In this document: piece by piece, positions 7,865 to 16,490 of the stretch | How positions within the stretch are numbered: the stretch's first letter is position 1 | How the letters are laid out: every line of letters starts with the position of its first letter | From: a virus | Direction: 5' to 3' (one strand) | Length of the DNA stretch: 64,000 nucleotides | IMG/VR virus record: IMGVR_UViG_3300046170_000446 | Coordinates: 1 to 64,000 of that record | Notes under the pieces: model-generated | Told to the model about the DNA's origin: nothing | Databases searched by the model: none | What the model saw: only the letters and a program-made list of their open reading frames with translations | Program-made: the position numbers and the translations under genes

Positions 7865-8970
7865 CCGAATACATGTACTAGCGGAACAAGGTGAGGTCGG
7901 AGCTCTTTCTTCTCGTAAGCTAATCTAATCATGCGCTCTCTAAGCTCAGACTGACTCGCGGTACGGTTTTGTAATAATGGAAGCACATCTGCCCTAAGCT
8001 CTGGATGGTGGCTGAGATGGATTGTTGTCGCCTGCCTAAGATTAAACAACTGCTCGCTAGCCCTACGGGTGTTAGTTGGTCTAGTCGATTTAGTTGACTT
8101 GGCAGACTTAGCCGCGCTCTCAACTACCTTAGGCTTTACGTAACCTGCTAAAGTAGATGGATTAAAAGTGCTTCGGGCATATTTCCCGAATACTGATCCT
8201 TTACGACCCACCGTATGAAGAATAAAATAAGTCGGGTGACTCGCGCTAGACCTCAGCTCTCCCTTAACCGTAAGAGAAGCCTTAATCCAGCTTGTTGAAA
8301 AGATCCCCTGTGTTAAGAGCTTGTTCATCTTACCTGGATCATACCACTTAAATGTGACAGCATTTTTTGAAGAACCTTGAAACTTAAGAGTCCCTTTATC
8401 AGGCCAGCCCCCCACTGTTACACCGCCGATCTCACCACGCTTGCCTGGTACTTTGTACTCAGATTTCTTAGCAAACTTTTTAAACGACGCTTTGATTAGA
8501 CGCTCATGGGCAGGGTGGGAAAAGTTAAGAGCTTGAGCAAGAGCCCTGTTGAGCTTCTTGTTCACCTCTCTATTAAAGAGCCCATGTTTGTCTGCGCCCT
8601 TTGCTTTATCCATTTTGTTACGGAGCTTATCTATGTCTTTACGGTAAACGCCTTTTACTTTCTCGACAAACTTCTCAATCTTACCCTCTTGGAGGTTCTC
8701 CTTTTTGTAGAGCATCTCCAAGGCTTTCTCTTTAGCCTCCTCGACGCTCTTAGCTGAGCTGACCATCGGATCGAGCTCTCTTTTTAAGCGATCCATCTCC
8801 TCGTCGAGTTTTTTGCGTTGCTTCTCAAGGTCTTTCTTCTTGAGATCTTTTTTCTCAAGCTCTTTCATTAGCTTCTCACGCTGTTTTTGCTCGCGAGCAA
8901 TGATCGCTTCTACTGTCTCCTCTAAGCCGAGTAGCTTTTTGAGATTTAGGGCTTGCTTATCCATAGACAT
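7861..8970 (-). CDS. Coiled-coil protein with C-terminal ELRP-type repeats
   Basis: 369 aa. Residues 20-70 are a dense Lys/Glu coiled coil. A middle segment (about 150-270) is globular with GGVTVGGWPDKGTLKFQG and aromatic strands. A Ser/Thr/Lys linker near 290-305 leads to two related units, TTIHLSHHPELRADVLPLLQ and MIRLAYEKKELRPHLVPLV, with the pattern LA-x4-ELR-x2-L-x-PLL. The ATG has GGAG 9 bases upstream. I do not recognise a function; it is likely a structural or injected protein. The two stop codons at 7861-7864 overlap with the convergent transferase gene. Confidence 0.75.
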   Translation of the reverse strand: MSMDKQALNLKKLLGLEETVEAIIAREQKQREKLMKELEKKDLKKKDLEKQRKKLDEEMDRLKRELDPMVSSAKSVEEAKEKALEMLYKKENLQEGKIEKFVEKVKGVYRKDIDKLRNKMDKAKGADKHGLFNREVNKKLNRALAQALNFSHPAHERLIKASFKKFAKKSEYKVPGKRGEIGGVTVGGWPDKGTLKFQGSSKNAVTFKWYDPGKMNKLLTQGIFSTSWIKASLTVKGELRSSASHPTYFILHTVGRKGSVFGKYARSTFNPSTLAGYVKPKVVESAAKSAKSTKSTRPTNTRRASEQLFNLRQATTIHLSHHPELRADVLPLLQNRTASQSELRERMIRLAYEKKELRPHLVPLVHVFG

Positions 8971-9000
8971 ATCTCGGACTCCATAAGTTTAAGTGTGTGC

Positions 9001-9297
9001 TTAACACTCGCCCTTAATAGTCTCATTATTAACGAACCCCTGCTCAAGTATCTGACTCACTTCTGACTGAGCGTAAAAGAATGTCCTCGCCTCTTCAGAG
9101 AGATTAGGCGCTTTAGAGACAGGCGCGCACTTACGGAAGTCCTTAGCTCTACTACAAAGGTTAGCTAACTCCCTCGCCTGCTTCTTGCTCACACACTCAA
9201 AGAGACACTTGATGATCTCTCCGTCCTTAAGTTTGCGCTGTCCCAACATAAAAAATTTAACCTCAGGGAGGTCTTCGACACTCTGTATCTGTCGCAC
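9001..9297 (-). CDS. Small unknown protein, GTG start
   Basis: 98 aa from a GTG at 9297, chosen because AAGGAG lies 6 bases upstream. The same frame is open to 9438, but that part would overlap the start of the plus-strand gene at 9421 and is Phe-rich without a ribosome site. The protein has four Cys residues (IKCLFECVS, NLCSR, RKCAPVS) and a helical Glu-rich C-terminus. No family recognised. Confidence 0.6.
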   Translation of the reverse strand: MRQIQSVEDLPEVKFFMLGQRKLKDGEIIKCLFECVSKKQARELANLCSRAKDFRKCAPVSKAPNLSEEARTFFYAQSEVSQILEQGFVNNETIKGEC

Positions 9298-9420
9298 GCT
9301 GTCTCCTTGTTCAAATCGTATACAGAAGAAAAATGGGTAAAGGTCTAGTGCCGATAGTGTAAACCATGCGTGAGAGATCACACAACCCTCCTTCAACCCG
9401 AACCCAAAAAGGGTCTGTTC
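9298..9420. promoter_or_regulatory. Divergent intergenic region
   Basis: This 123-bp gap separates the minus gene at 9297 from the plus gene at 9421 and must hold promoters for both. Near the plus gene, GAACCC-AAAAA-GGGTCTGTTC (9398-9418) forms a small hairpin that includes the GGGT ribosome site before the ATG at 9421. No clear -35/-10 pair was found. Confidence 0.35.
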
Positions 9421-10131
9421 ATGGATAAATATCAGCAAGAGGTGCTCGATAATCTAACCGAGCGTCTCCAAAACGGCAAGTTCAAGCACAATCAAGTTCT
9501 CAATTCATCTCAACTCGTCAGTATGGCGATCAGAGGGAAAGCCCACCTCCGTAAAGTCCTCGGTTCTTACCCTAGCGGTAAAGACCGTCTCCGTCGATAC
9601 GCATCTGTCGCCATCAGTAATCTAACAGACGGAGGTTTGCTTGAGCACATCTCACACCGCACCTACCTCTTTAAGACCCTCTCTCAACCAGCAAGCCCTC
9701 AACCTAGCCCTCAGAGCTTCGACCTCTTCTCAAATGAAGAAGATCCTGAGATGTATGACCACGTTGAGGTAAGCGAAGCTGAAGTTAATGAGGCTGAAGA
9801 AGAGCTTGAGACTATCCTTGTAGCCTGCGCTGTGGAAGAGGGAAACTCGACTGATGACGTGACTTTTGAGGATGACGTGACTTTTGAGGATGACCTGGGA
9901 GTCCTTAGAAGCCTCGTCAACAACGAAGCACTTTGTGAGGTCATGGACGTGTTGGAGAGACACACCGTGAACCTCTCTGAGATCACTGAGATCGCCAACC
10001 AAGCTCTCACCCAATACGATGCAAGAAAAGATAAGCCCGTCGAGATTACCTTCGACTCGATTAAGGATCAGCTTGAAAAGATCGCGGAGGTGTCTGCTAA
10101 AGTGACTCGGATTAAAAACCACTTCGCTTAA
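9421..10131 (+). CDS. Unknown protein with acidic tandem repeat
   Basis: 236 aa. ATG at 9421 with AGGG 8 bases upstream. The N-terminal 95 residues look like a winged-helix or HTH-type fold (SSQLVSMAIRGKAHLRKVLG, then YASVAISNLTDGGLL). A Pro/Ser linker and an acidic segment follow, with DDVTFE present twice in a row, then a helical C-terminus. A DNA-binding regulator is possible from the N-terminal pattern, but this is not certain. It lies just upstream of the recombination operon and is separated from it by a 203-bp regulatory gap. Confidence 0.7.
   Translation: MDKYQQEVLDNLTERLQNGKFKHNQVLNSSQLVSMAIRGKAHLRKVLGSYPSGKDRLRRYASVAISNLTDGGLLEHISHRTYLFKTLSQPASPQPSPQSFDLFSNEEDPEMYDHVEVSEAEVNEAEEELETILVACAVEEGNSTDDVTFEDDVTFEDDLGVLRSLVNNEALCEVMDVLERHTVNLSEITEIANQALTQYDARKDKPVEITFDSIKDQLEKIAEVSAKVTRIKNHFA
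9853..9888 (+). repeat. 18-bp tandem duplication inside CDS
   Basis: GATGACGTGACTTTTGAG is present twice without any mismatch (9853-9870 and 9871-9888), encoding DDVTFE twice. The identity at third positions suggests a recent slippage duplication. Confidence 0.9.
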
Positions 10132-10193
10132 TCGCACCCTGCCCAAATTCTATATCTGATGACCTCGCGGGCGCGTTCGCCTGTGCGCAAGGA

Positions 10194-10219
10194 CGTGTTA
10201 TTACTAATGTTATAACACG
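10194..10219. promoter_or_regulatory. Inverted repeat in intergenic gap
   Basis: CGTGTTAT (10194-10201) and ATAACACG (10212-10219) are exact complements with a 10-nt loop. There is no T tract after it, so an operator or weak terminator for the upstream gene are both possible. Confidence 0.45.
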
Positions 10220-10281
10220 CAGACCTTAATCTTAATCGAGCGACCTAAAAATACCGTTCAGACCGAGCTTTTATTAGCCGT

Positions 10282-10333
10282 GTTGCCTTGGGGATAGTGT
10301 ATAATAAACACACCCTTAAACTATCAAGGCAAC
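10282..10333 (+). promoter_or_regulatory. TATAAT promoter inside Shine-Dalgarno inverted repeat
   Basis: GTTGCCTTG (10282-10290) followed by GATAGT (10293-10298) is complementary to ACTATC plus AAGGCAAC (10320-10333). The loop contains a consensus TATAAT at 10300-10305, and the downstream arm contains the AAGG ribosome site for the ATG at 10335. A transcript from TATAAT would begin in the loop and lack the first arm. No good -35 lies 17 bp upstream, suggesting activator or phage-modified polymerase use. Confidence 0.6.
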
Positions 10334-10334
10334 C

Positions 10335-11501
10335 ATGAAGATTAAGATTGAAAACTTCCAAAGCCTGAAAGATATTGAGCTCGATGTGTCAGGGCTCACT
10401 ATTCTTACAGGCTCTAATAACACAGGTAAGAGCGCCGTCATCCGAGCCGTGAGCGGTGTCTTTAATAACACTCGCGGGAACAGCTTTGTTCGTTACGGTG
10501 AGAAACACTCTACCGTATCCGTAGAGTGGTCTGACACTGAGAAAGTCACATGGGAAAAAGGCAAGAGCACTAACCGCTACACTATCAACGGGAAAGTGTT
10601 CGACAAGGTAGGCTCTAATGCTCCTGATGAGCTTAAAGACTTAGGGGTTTATACGCTTAAAGCTGGTGGTAAAGAGGTGTCTCCCCAACTCGCCCCTCAG
10701 TTTACAGGTCAAGTTTTCTTACTCGACCAACCTGGATCAGTAATCGCAGACTGTATCGCAGACTCAGAGCGCGTAGTCGGCTTGAACAAAGCTCTTAAAG
10801 AGAGCGACAAGCAAAAGCGAGGCTTCAGCTCCATCCTCAAAGTGCGTGAGGGTGATCTACAGAAGCTAGACACTAAGCTAGAAGCCTACGAAGGTCTTGA
10901 TGAAGAGATCAAAGAGTGTGGAAGACTAAGTAAAGATGAGGCGAAGCTCGCTAAAGCTAACCGCATGATGGTGTGGGTCACAGAAAAGAGAGATGCGCTA
11001 AGAGAAGAATATGAGACACTCTCCATACTGAGCCCTGCAACCCAAATCGCAATCCCTAACCTCAGTGAGCTTAGGAGAGAAGCTGAGACTCTCGTATGGG
11101 CTCAAGACACTCTGACTAAGATTAAGGAGGCCCGATTTTGGGCAGAGGTGAGCGTCGAAGAGATTGGTATCCCTAATGTTAGCGCGTTACAAAAGAGGAT
11201 CGACCTCCTAGGGTGGCTACAAGACACCAAGCGCCAATGGGACGAGGCGACTAAGAAAGCCTCTTTAACAGACGAGATCACCATTCCGTCAGAGAGGAAG
11301 TTGAAAAAGGCTTGGGAGCTCTACAAAACTCTCTATGACCTTCGCGCCTCTTACAGCGATGTTCTCAAGAAGCTACGGCAAGATGAGTCAAGGCTCGAAG
11401 ATATTGATGCTGAGTTAAACGAGCTACGAGAAGAGATTAAAAGTGTATCAGAGGTGTGCCACGCGTGTGGTAGACCACTAGAAGGGAGTGACCATTGTTA
11501 A
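10335..11501 (+). CDS. SbcC/Rad50-like ATPase, N-terminal half with zinc hook
   Basis: 388 aa. It begins MKIKIENFQSLKDIELDVSG with a Walker A TGSNNTGKSA at residues 25-34, as in Rad50/SbcC/T4 gp46. Long coiled coil from about 150 leads to CHACGRP at 375-379, the CxxC zinc hook. The protein stops there: the returning coiled coil and Walker B half are missing and are found in a separate gene at 14954. So the ATPase is encoded as two polypeptides. The complex with SbcD (next gene) would process DNA ends for recombination. Its stop overlaps the SbcD start by 7 bp. Confidence 0.85.
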   Translation: MKIKIENFQSLKDIELDVSGLTILTGSNNTGKSAVIRAVSGVFNNTRGNSFVRYGEKHSTVSVEWSDTEKVTWEKGKSTNRYTINGKVFDKVGSNAPDELKDLGVYTLKAGGKEVSPQLAPQFTGQVFLLDQPGSVIADCIADSERVVGLNKALKESDKQKRGFSSILKVREGDLQKLDTKLEAYEGLDEEIKECGRLSKDEAKLAKANRMMVWVTEKRDALREEYETLSILSPATQIAIPNLSELRREAETLVWAQDTLTKIKEARFWAEVSVEEIGIPNVSALQKRIDLLGWLQDTKRQWDEATKKASLTDEITIPSERKLKKAWELYKTLYDLRASYSDVLKKLRQDESRLEDIDAELNELREEIKSVSEVCHACGRPLEGSDHC

Positions 11502-12466
11502 GGTTTATATGGAGAACAGATATCCACGTCTCTGATCATGCCCCTAGGCGAAGATCAGATGAATGGAATAAGGCTCTCTTAGAAAAGATTAGATGGATAG
11601 GGCGCTACGCAAAAGAAGTCGGCGCTGACGCAGTGATTGACGGAGGCGACTTTTTCGATGTGAAGTCACCTGCTAAGAATAGCCATAAACTCATTCAGCA
11701 AGTGATCGAAGCTCACGCGGATTACCCCTGCCCTGTTTACGCTAATGTCGGTAACCATGACTGCGTATACGGCGACTACAGCTTCCTCCCCCAACAACCC
11801 CTCGGAGTGCTGTTCTCAGCAGGAGTGTTTAAGCGCCTGTATGACGAACATGATCTGAGGCTCACCTCTGTAGATGGTACGTCAGTGCGGGTCTGCGGTG
11901 TGCCTTACCACGGAGTAAGGTATGACATGGGGCGCTTTAACATTAAGAAGGGCGATGAAGACTACCTTATTACAGCGGCACACGTTCTTGCCTCTAAGAC
12001 AGGAGGGAATATGTTCGAGGGTGAGGACATTGTTAAGTATAACGACCTCACTCAGTACGAAACAGACCTGTGGCTCTTCGGACATTGGCATAAAGACCAA
12101 GGGATTGCCGATATTGGAGACAATAAGAAAGCCGTAAACCTTGGGTCTTTATCAAGGGGCTCACTGAGCCAAGACAATCTTGACAGGAAGCCGAAAGTCG
12201 CTCTGATCACCGTGTCTGAGAACGGGCTAGAGGTCGAAGAGATTATCGTGCCTCACAAGCCAGCTTCTGAAGTCTTCAATGTTGAGCAAAAGGTCAGAGA
12301 GGAAGCTGAAGAGGGGCGGATCGCCTCGTTTGTGGAGAGTTTAAAAGTCCTCTCTAATCAAAGCGCCGCGAAGCTACCTATTAAGGATAAGATTAAGAGC
12401 CTTGACATTGGCGAGGAGGTCAAAGAAAAGGCTTATTTACTACTAGAACAGTTTGATGTGAGGTGA
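11495..12466 (+). CDS. SbcD/Mre11/gp47-like exonuclease subunit
   Basis: 323 aa calcineurin-like metallophosphoesterase. Motifs in order: D9-x-H11 (RTDIHVSDH), GGDFFD with D52, GNHDC at 86-90, and GHWH near residue 195. TTG start with GGGAG upstream, overlapping the Rad50-like gene. Mre11-type nucleases use two metals to cut DNA ends and act with a Rad50-type ATPase. It contains an in-frame CCC-TGC (11726-11731) that must be read without frameshift, because GNHD follows in the same frame; this is a useful control for the +1 sites described elsewhere. Confidence 0.93.
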   Translation: MLRFIWRTDIHVSDHAPRRRSDEWNKALLEKIRWIGRYAKEVGADAVIDGGDFFDVKSPAKNSHKLIQQVIEAHADYPCPVYANVGNHDCVYGDYSFLPQQPLGVLFSAGVFKRLYDEHDLRLTSVDGTSVRVCGVPYHGVRYDMGRFNIKKGDEDYLITAAHVLASKTGGNMFEGEDIVKYNDLTQYETDLWLFGHWHKDQGIADIGDNKKAVNLGSLSRGSLSQDNLDRKPKVALITVSENGLEVEEIIVPHKPASEVFNVEQKVREEAEEGRIASFVESLKVLSNQSAAKLPIKDKIKSLDIGEEVKEKAYLLLEQFDVR

Positions 12467-12469
12467 GTG

Positions 12470-13408
12470 ATGAGAAGACCTTTTACACTCTATTGGTCAT
12501 CCTTAGAGAAGTACGAAGAATGCCCTCAAAAGTTTTTATGGTATCGTGGTTGGCAAGGTATCGACTGCGGCGGTGGTGAGGGGAAGAAGAAACCTATCCC
12601 TGAGCGCAAGTCAGAGCACCACCTGCTCATGGGTATCGTCATCGCAGAGGCTGTAGAGCACCTCTATAATGACGAGTTGTGGAAACACCCTAAAGACCTT
12701 AAGACGCGCCTTGAAGAGATCGTCAACAGGTCGTTCAAATGGCAGATTGAGAAGCGGTACATCAATTGGGAGGAGTCCCCTCCTCAGAGCCAGCTTAGGC
12801 AAGTCTGTCTTGACGGCGCGATTAACTACCTTAAGACGATGAAACACAACAAGCTCTTAGGCCCTTATGCGCGGTCTGAAGTAGACTTGCTTGCTTATGT
12901 CGATGATTACACTCCCATCGGCGGGAGAGCAGATAAGATTATCCGTAGAGACGACACAGGGATCACCATCATCGACGGTAAGAATAGCTCATCGGTAGGT
13001 AAGTATACTAACCCTGATCAACTCAAGTGGTACGCGCTATGCTTCTACCTGGCATACCACAAGCTCCCCGACCATCTTTTCTTCTGCTACTACCGTTACC
13101 CTTACGGTAGCCCTCCTGATGGAGTCGATGAGGAAGCATGGACAGGGCTTGTTGAGGTGAGCTTTGAAGAAGCAGACATTAAAGAGCTGGCTCTAAGAGC
13201 ACAGAAGACCTTTAAAGCGATGAACCAAGGCAAATTTGAAGCCACACCTAGCGGTAAGTCATGTCGCTTCTGCGAGTATGAGTCCGTGTGTCCTGAGAGG
13301 CAGAGCACTAAAAGGACAAGAGGGCCGTCTAAGACAGAAAAGGCAATCGTTGAAGCTACTCAAGAAAGTGGAGATGGGGTTAAGTTATTTAGCCTCGATG
13401 ACCTCTAA
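12470..13408 (+). CDS. PD-(D/E)XK nuclease, Cas4/RecB-like with Cys cluster
   Basis: 312 aa. ATG at 12470 with AGGTG upstream (a GTG three bases earlier is also possible). N-terminal YEECPQKFLWYRGW is the typical RecB/Cas4-like start with its first Cys. The active-site segment is GGRADKII then TIIDGKN, matching D and (D/E)xK. The C-terminus has CRFCEYESVC, giving with the first Cys four residues suited to a 4Fe-4S cluster, as in Cas4, AddB and DNA2. It lies in the recombination operon, so a role in end resection or single-strand processing is likely. Confidence 0.88.
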   Translation: MRRPFTLYWSSLEKYEECPQKFLWYRGWQGIDCGGGEGKKKPIPERKSEHHLLMGIVIAEAVEHLYNDELWKHPKDLKTRLEEIVNRSFKWQIEKRYINWEESPPQSQLRQVCLDGAINYLKTMKHNKLLGPYARSEVDLLAYVDDYTPIGGRADKIIRRDDTGITIIDGKNSSSVGKYTNPDQLKWYALCFYLAYHKLPDHLFFCYYRYPYGSPPDGVDEEAWTGLVEVSFEEADIKELALRAQKTFKAMNQGKFEATPSGKSCRFCEYESVCPERQSTKRTRGPSKTEKAIVEATQESGDGVKLFSLDDL

Positions 13409-13454
13409 ATAGTGTAAAGAAGGCACACCTAAGACACAGCAAAGGAGCACCAAG

Positions 13455-13730
13455 GTGGACTTGAAAGAGACAATCGAGGAGATGTTCGCTCGGCAGAACG
13501 CTCTCGCAACAGAAAAGGCTCGTATACAGGGTCGAGTAGAGGAAGCTAAGGAGCGCCTCAAGTCACTCGAAGACGCTTGCACTGAGAAGGGCATTGACCC
13601 TAACGCTTTGGATGAGGTCATCGAAAAGCTCGACCGAAAGATCAAAGACATGACTCATAAGTTTGAGTCGGAGATCGCTTCTGCGGAAGACCGCATCAAC
13701 ACCATCCTAAACAACGTAAATGAGAGGTAA
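13455..13730 (+). CDS. Small coiled-coil protein
   Basis: 91 aa, GTG start with AGGAG 8 bases upstream. The whole sequence is heptad-like helix rich in Glu, Lys and Arg with one Cys, broken once by KGIDPNALDE. It lies between the nuclease and the clamp and overlaps the clamp frame start region slightly. It could supply part of the coiled-coil arm or serve as linker of the split Rad50-like complex, but that is speculation; no family recognised. Confidence 0.7.
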   Translation: MDLKETIEEMFARQNALATEKARIQGRVEEAKERLKSLEDACTEKGIDPNALDEVIEKLDRKIKDMTHKFESEIASAEDRINTILNNVNER

Positions 13731-13731
13731 C

Positions 13732-14961
13732 ATGAAGATTACAACAACCCCTTCTAACCTTAACAACACACTTAAGCTCATCTCCCCCACAGTCTCTAAC
13801 ATTGATGAGATCACTCAGAATGTTTCTTTTCATGTAGAAGGAGGTAATGTAACCCTCGCCTCTACAAACTACACAGGCTTCTCTAAGGCTACACTTGAGT
13901 GTTCTGTTGAAGGGGAAGACACCAGCTTCACCATTGAGTACAAGCGCCTCAGTATGTGGCTCAAGGCTTCCGCTAAGAAAGCTGAGGTGAACCTAACTTT
14001 CAAAGACTCCTCAGTCACTGCTACGGCTAAGGGCTCGAAGTCTCGCGTGACTTTCCCGTCTCTCTCTGAAGACAGCCTCTTTAAGTTCCCTGAGACGCTT
14101 GATGAAGAGCAAGAGACGGTCAAGTGTAAGACAGACCGTCTCTACAACGCGCTTAAGTATATTAGAAGCGCCGTGTACAAAGACGACGACCGCCCAACGC
14201 TTAACCTTGTCGAGTGTCGCGACGGCTCACTCCTGGGCTCAGACAGCGTGGCTATGGCGACCCTATCACTTGAGGGCTTTGAGAACTGTAAGATTAAGGT
14301 GCAGGCTCAAGAGCTCGGTAATCTAATCAACTTCCTAGGCGGGCAAGGTGAAGCTGATGTCTCTGTCAGAGAAGGCGATACCTCTACTCACTTCGTAACG
14401 GAGAGCGCGGTGTTCGGACTCTCTCACTACAACTCTTCTTTCCCATCTTTCAATCCTGAAGAAGAAGGTGTTGAGTGGACTTCTTGGGCGGTAGACTGCG
14501 AAGAGTTGAAAGAGGCTCTCGCAATCCTCTCTGCCTCTGCGGATTTCGACGTTAAGCATGATCAACAATGCGCAGACTTAACAAAGAGCGAAGAGTCGAT
14601 CCGCGTTGAGATGATCGGAGCAGATGGTAAAGTAGGGTTTGCTGATATCCCCCTCTTAAACGAAGAGGAGGAGGAGGGGGAAGAAGCGAGCGAGGCTGAA
14701 GATGTAGATGCCACTATTGAGTCAGCCATTGGTGAAGACTTCTGCGACAGCGAAGAAAGCGACGAGGAAGAAACTAATGAAGAGGTTACTACCTTCTCTA
14801 TCTCGACCAAGAGGCTCGGAGAGCTTCTAAACAAGCACCTCTCAGACACGATTACCCTCGACCTTATGGCGAAAGGCAATGGAGGTATGCTTCGTGTTCA
14901 GACCAGCGTAGGAGAAGACCTCTACTCATCTTACCTCGCATGGATGAAGAGACGTGCTTGA
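13732..14961 (+). CDS. DnaN-like sliding clamp with acidic insertion
   Basis: 409 aa. Start MKITTTPSNLNNTLKLI at 13732 with AGAGG upstream. The pattern of repeated beta-alpha-beta units fits the bacterial beta clamp: NIDEITQNVSFHVEGG, SFTIEYKRLSMWL, KTDRLYNALKYIRSAV, and a final FSISTKRLGELLNKHL. It is longer than the usual 366 residues because of a very acidic insertion of about 50 residues (around 305-350, EEEEEGEEASEAED). The clamp holds polymerase on DNA and pairs with the DnaX-like loader at 18770. The last codons overlap the next gene. Confidence 0.75.
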   Translation: MKITTTPSNLNNTLKLISPTVSNIDEITQNVSFHVEGGNVTLASTNYTGFSKATLECSVEGEDTSFTIEYKRLSMWLKASAKKAEVNLTFKDSSVTATAKGSKSRVTFPSLSEDSLFKFPETLDEEQETVKCKTDRLYNALKYIRSAVYKDDDRPTLNLVECRDGSLLGSDSVAMATLSLEGFENCKIKVQAQELGNLINFLGGQGEADVSVREGDTSTHFVTESAVFGLSHYNSSFPSFNPEEEGVEWTSWAVDCEELKEALAILSASADFDVKHDQQCADLTKSEESIRVEMIGADGKVGFADIPLLNEEEEEGEEASEAEDVDATIESAIGEDFCDSEESDEEETNEEVTTFSISTKRLGELLNKHLSDTITLDLMAKGNGGMLRVQTSVGEDLYSSYLAWMKRRA

Positions 14962-15572
14962 TCTCAAGGAAAAAGTGTCTAACCTCAAGGCGCTCAGAGA
15001 GAATGACTTGAGGGACAGAGACGCTCTTCGCCTTGAGATCGAAGATTTAAGATTACAGAGAGAGACGCTTGAGAAGGTGTCTACCCTCTTCCGTAAGCTC
15101 ATAGACGATGAGGTTAATGATGGAGTCGCCTCTATTGAACACCTACAGACAGAAGGCTTGCGGGCTGTGTTTGAGGATCAAGACCTCTCCGTCAAGGCTG
15201 AGGTGTCAGAGTCTCGCGGTAAGATTAGCGTTAACTTAACCACGATCCAAAAGAAGGGCGGAGAGATCACAGAGGCTCACTCGCTGGATGCTTTCGGTGG
15301 CGCGGTCACTACCGTACAATCTGTGTTGATGCGGGTAGGAGTCATTATGACTCAAGGTATGCGCCCCCTTGTCCTGCTAGACGAGTCACTCCCCTGCTTT
15401 CGATGACCATTACGTCCACAACATGATGCATTTCTTATCAGACTTGTGTAGCCGTCTTAATTTTGACATCCTCCTCGTCACACACAACCAAAGCATTGTC
15501 GAGAGCGCAGACAAAGCATACCGACTTGTACGCAAAGGCGATGAGGTTAAGGTGCAGACGATAAAGGGCTAG
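14954..15572 (+). CDS. Rad50-like C-terminal half, read through a +1 frameshift
   Basis: GTG start overlapping the clamp gene. Frame 0 encodes 150 aa: a coiled coil returning to the head, then SLDAFGGAVTTVQ (signature-like) and Walker B PLVLLDES at about 138-145, stopping at TGA 15404. If one base is skipped at CTC-CCC-TGC (15389-15397), translation continues as SLPAFDDHYVHNMMHF and FDILLVTHNQSIVES, the D-loop and switch His of SMC/Rad50 ATPases, to TAG at 15570. Without the shift the ATPase is not functional. This half complements the Walker A half at 10335. Programmed recoding or a sequencing error are the two explanations. Confidence 0.8.
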
Positions 15573-15575
15573 ATA

Positions 15576-15980
15576 ATGAAAACCCCTAGAGAGATCAGGC
15601 ACAAGATCAAACAAGCAAGATACCGCCACTTGAAACGTGCTATAAGAAAAGGGCTCTCTAGGAAGCCTTGCAACTGCTTCTTTAATCGCTCAGTGCGCCC
15701 CCCTAATCAGCCCAACCTAGGTGTCTGTATGAAAGGGTCGCAAGACTTAGCTACGTGGAAAGGTGTCGTGTGTGATGAAGCACACGGAGGGCTCGGTAAA
15801 GCCTCTAACTGCCCTTTCTTCAAAGAGCGCCACACTAAAGAAGAAATTACCGCTAAGTTTGAGGTTTCCTTAGAAGGCGCTACCTTTGTCGAAGTAGCTG
15901 AGAAATACCCTGACATGGCGGCTCTAATGTGGGTACTCACTGAGAGCGAGCAAGATACTAATGAAGAAGATGAGGACTAA
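15576..15980 (+). CDS. Cys-rich conserved phage-type protein
   Basis: 134 aa. Basic N-terminus, then Cys at 32, 34, 51, 66 and 79 in the order KPCNCFFN, GVCMKG, VVCDEAHGG and SNCPFF, which suggests zinc or iron-sulfur binding. I have the impression of similar proteins in other large phages, with the same CNC...CDE...CPFF order, but know no function. It begins 3 bp after the Rad50-like C half and precedes primase-operon genes, so a link to DNA replication is plausible. Confidence 0.75.
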   Translation: MKTPREIRHKIKQARYRHLKRAIRKGLSRKPCNCFFNRSVRPPNQPNLGVCMKGSQDLATWKGVVCDEAHGGLGKASNCPFFKERHTKEEITAKFEVSLEGATFVEVAEKYPDMAALMWVLTESEQDTNEEDED

Positions 15981-15983
15981 CCC

Positions 15984-16490
15984 ATGCTTTTAAATGAACA
16001 CAAACTGACAGCTAAAGAAGAGAAGGCGTTATTCCTGGAGTTTCCTGTAGACACACGCTGTGCTCCGTTTCTTATAACAGCTACTCAGAAGTTGATGTGG
16101 GTGAGCAAGACAAATGCTTCAGGCAATATCCGATCCGCTTTCCAAAACCCTAAAGACACAGGTCTAATGTACTCTAATATTATAGATGAGATTATGAGCA
16201 AGTCTGAAGAGAGCGATTGGGGGCTGGTGTTCCCCAAATCAAAAGAGGGGCTCAAGCAAGCATTAGAGCGAATGGCTTACTATGAGATAGACGATATAGA
16301 ATTTATAGCCCCTGCGGAGGAGTCAGGTGATTTGATCCCTGACAACGCTCAGAGAGTTTCTTGGCTCCAAGGCTGTATCCTAATCGTCCCCAAAAACCGA
16401 GACTATCTCGGAAACTTATTAACTACACCTCGCAATAAGACAATGGCACTAGTCCATAATGCGAGCAGAGGGATTTGTATCTTACAATGA
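15984..16490 (+). CDS. Unknown protein upstream of primase
   Basis: 168 aa, mixed alpha/beta, no signal peptide or membrane segment. Recognisable local features are DTRCAPFLITATQKLMWVSK, QGCILIVPKNRDYLGN and a C-terminal VHNASRGICIL. The stop TGA overlaps the ATG of the primase gene (ATGA), indicating translational coupling. No family recognised. The location inside the replication operon makes a replication accessory role likely by context only. Confidence 0.75.
   Translation: MLLNEHKLTAKEEKALFLEFPVDTRCAPFLITATQKLMWVSKTNASGNIRSAFQNPKDTGLMYSNIIDEIMSKSEESDWGLVFPKSKEGLKQALERMAYYEIDDIEFIAPAEESGDLIPDNAQRVSWLQGCILIVPKNRDYLGNLLTTPRNKTMALVHNASRGICILQ

Noticed and set aside
9298-9438. Longer start for the minus gene at 9001
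   Set aside because: Would overlap the start of the plus gene and has no ribosome site, whereas GTG 9297 follows AAGGAG.
11720-11735. CCC-TGC in the SbcD gene as another frameshift site
   Set aside because: The conserved GNHD motif follows in the same frame, so no shift is needed; kept as a counter-example.
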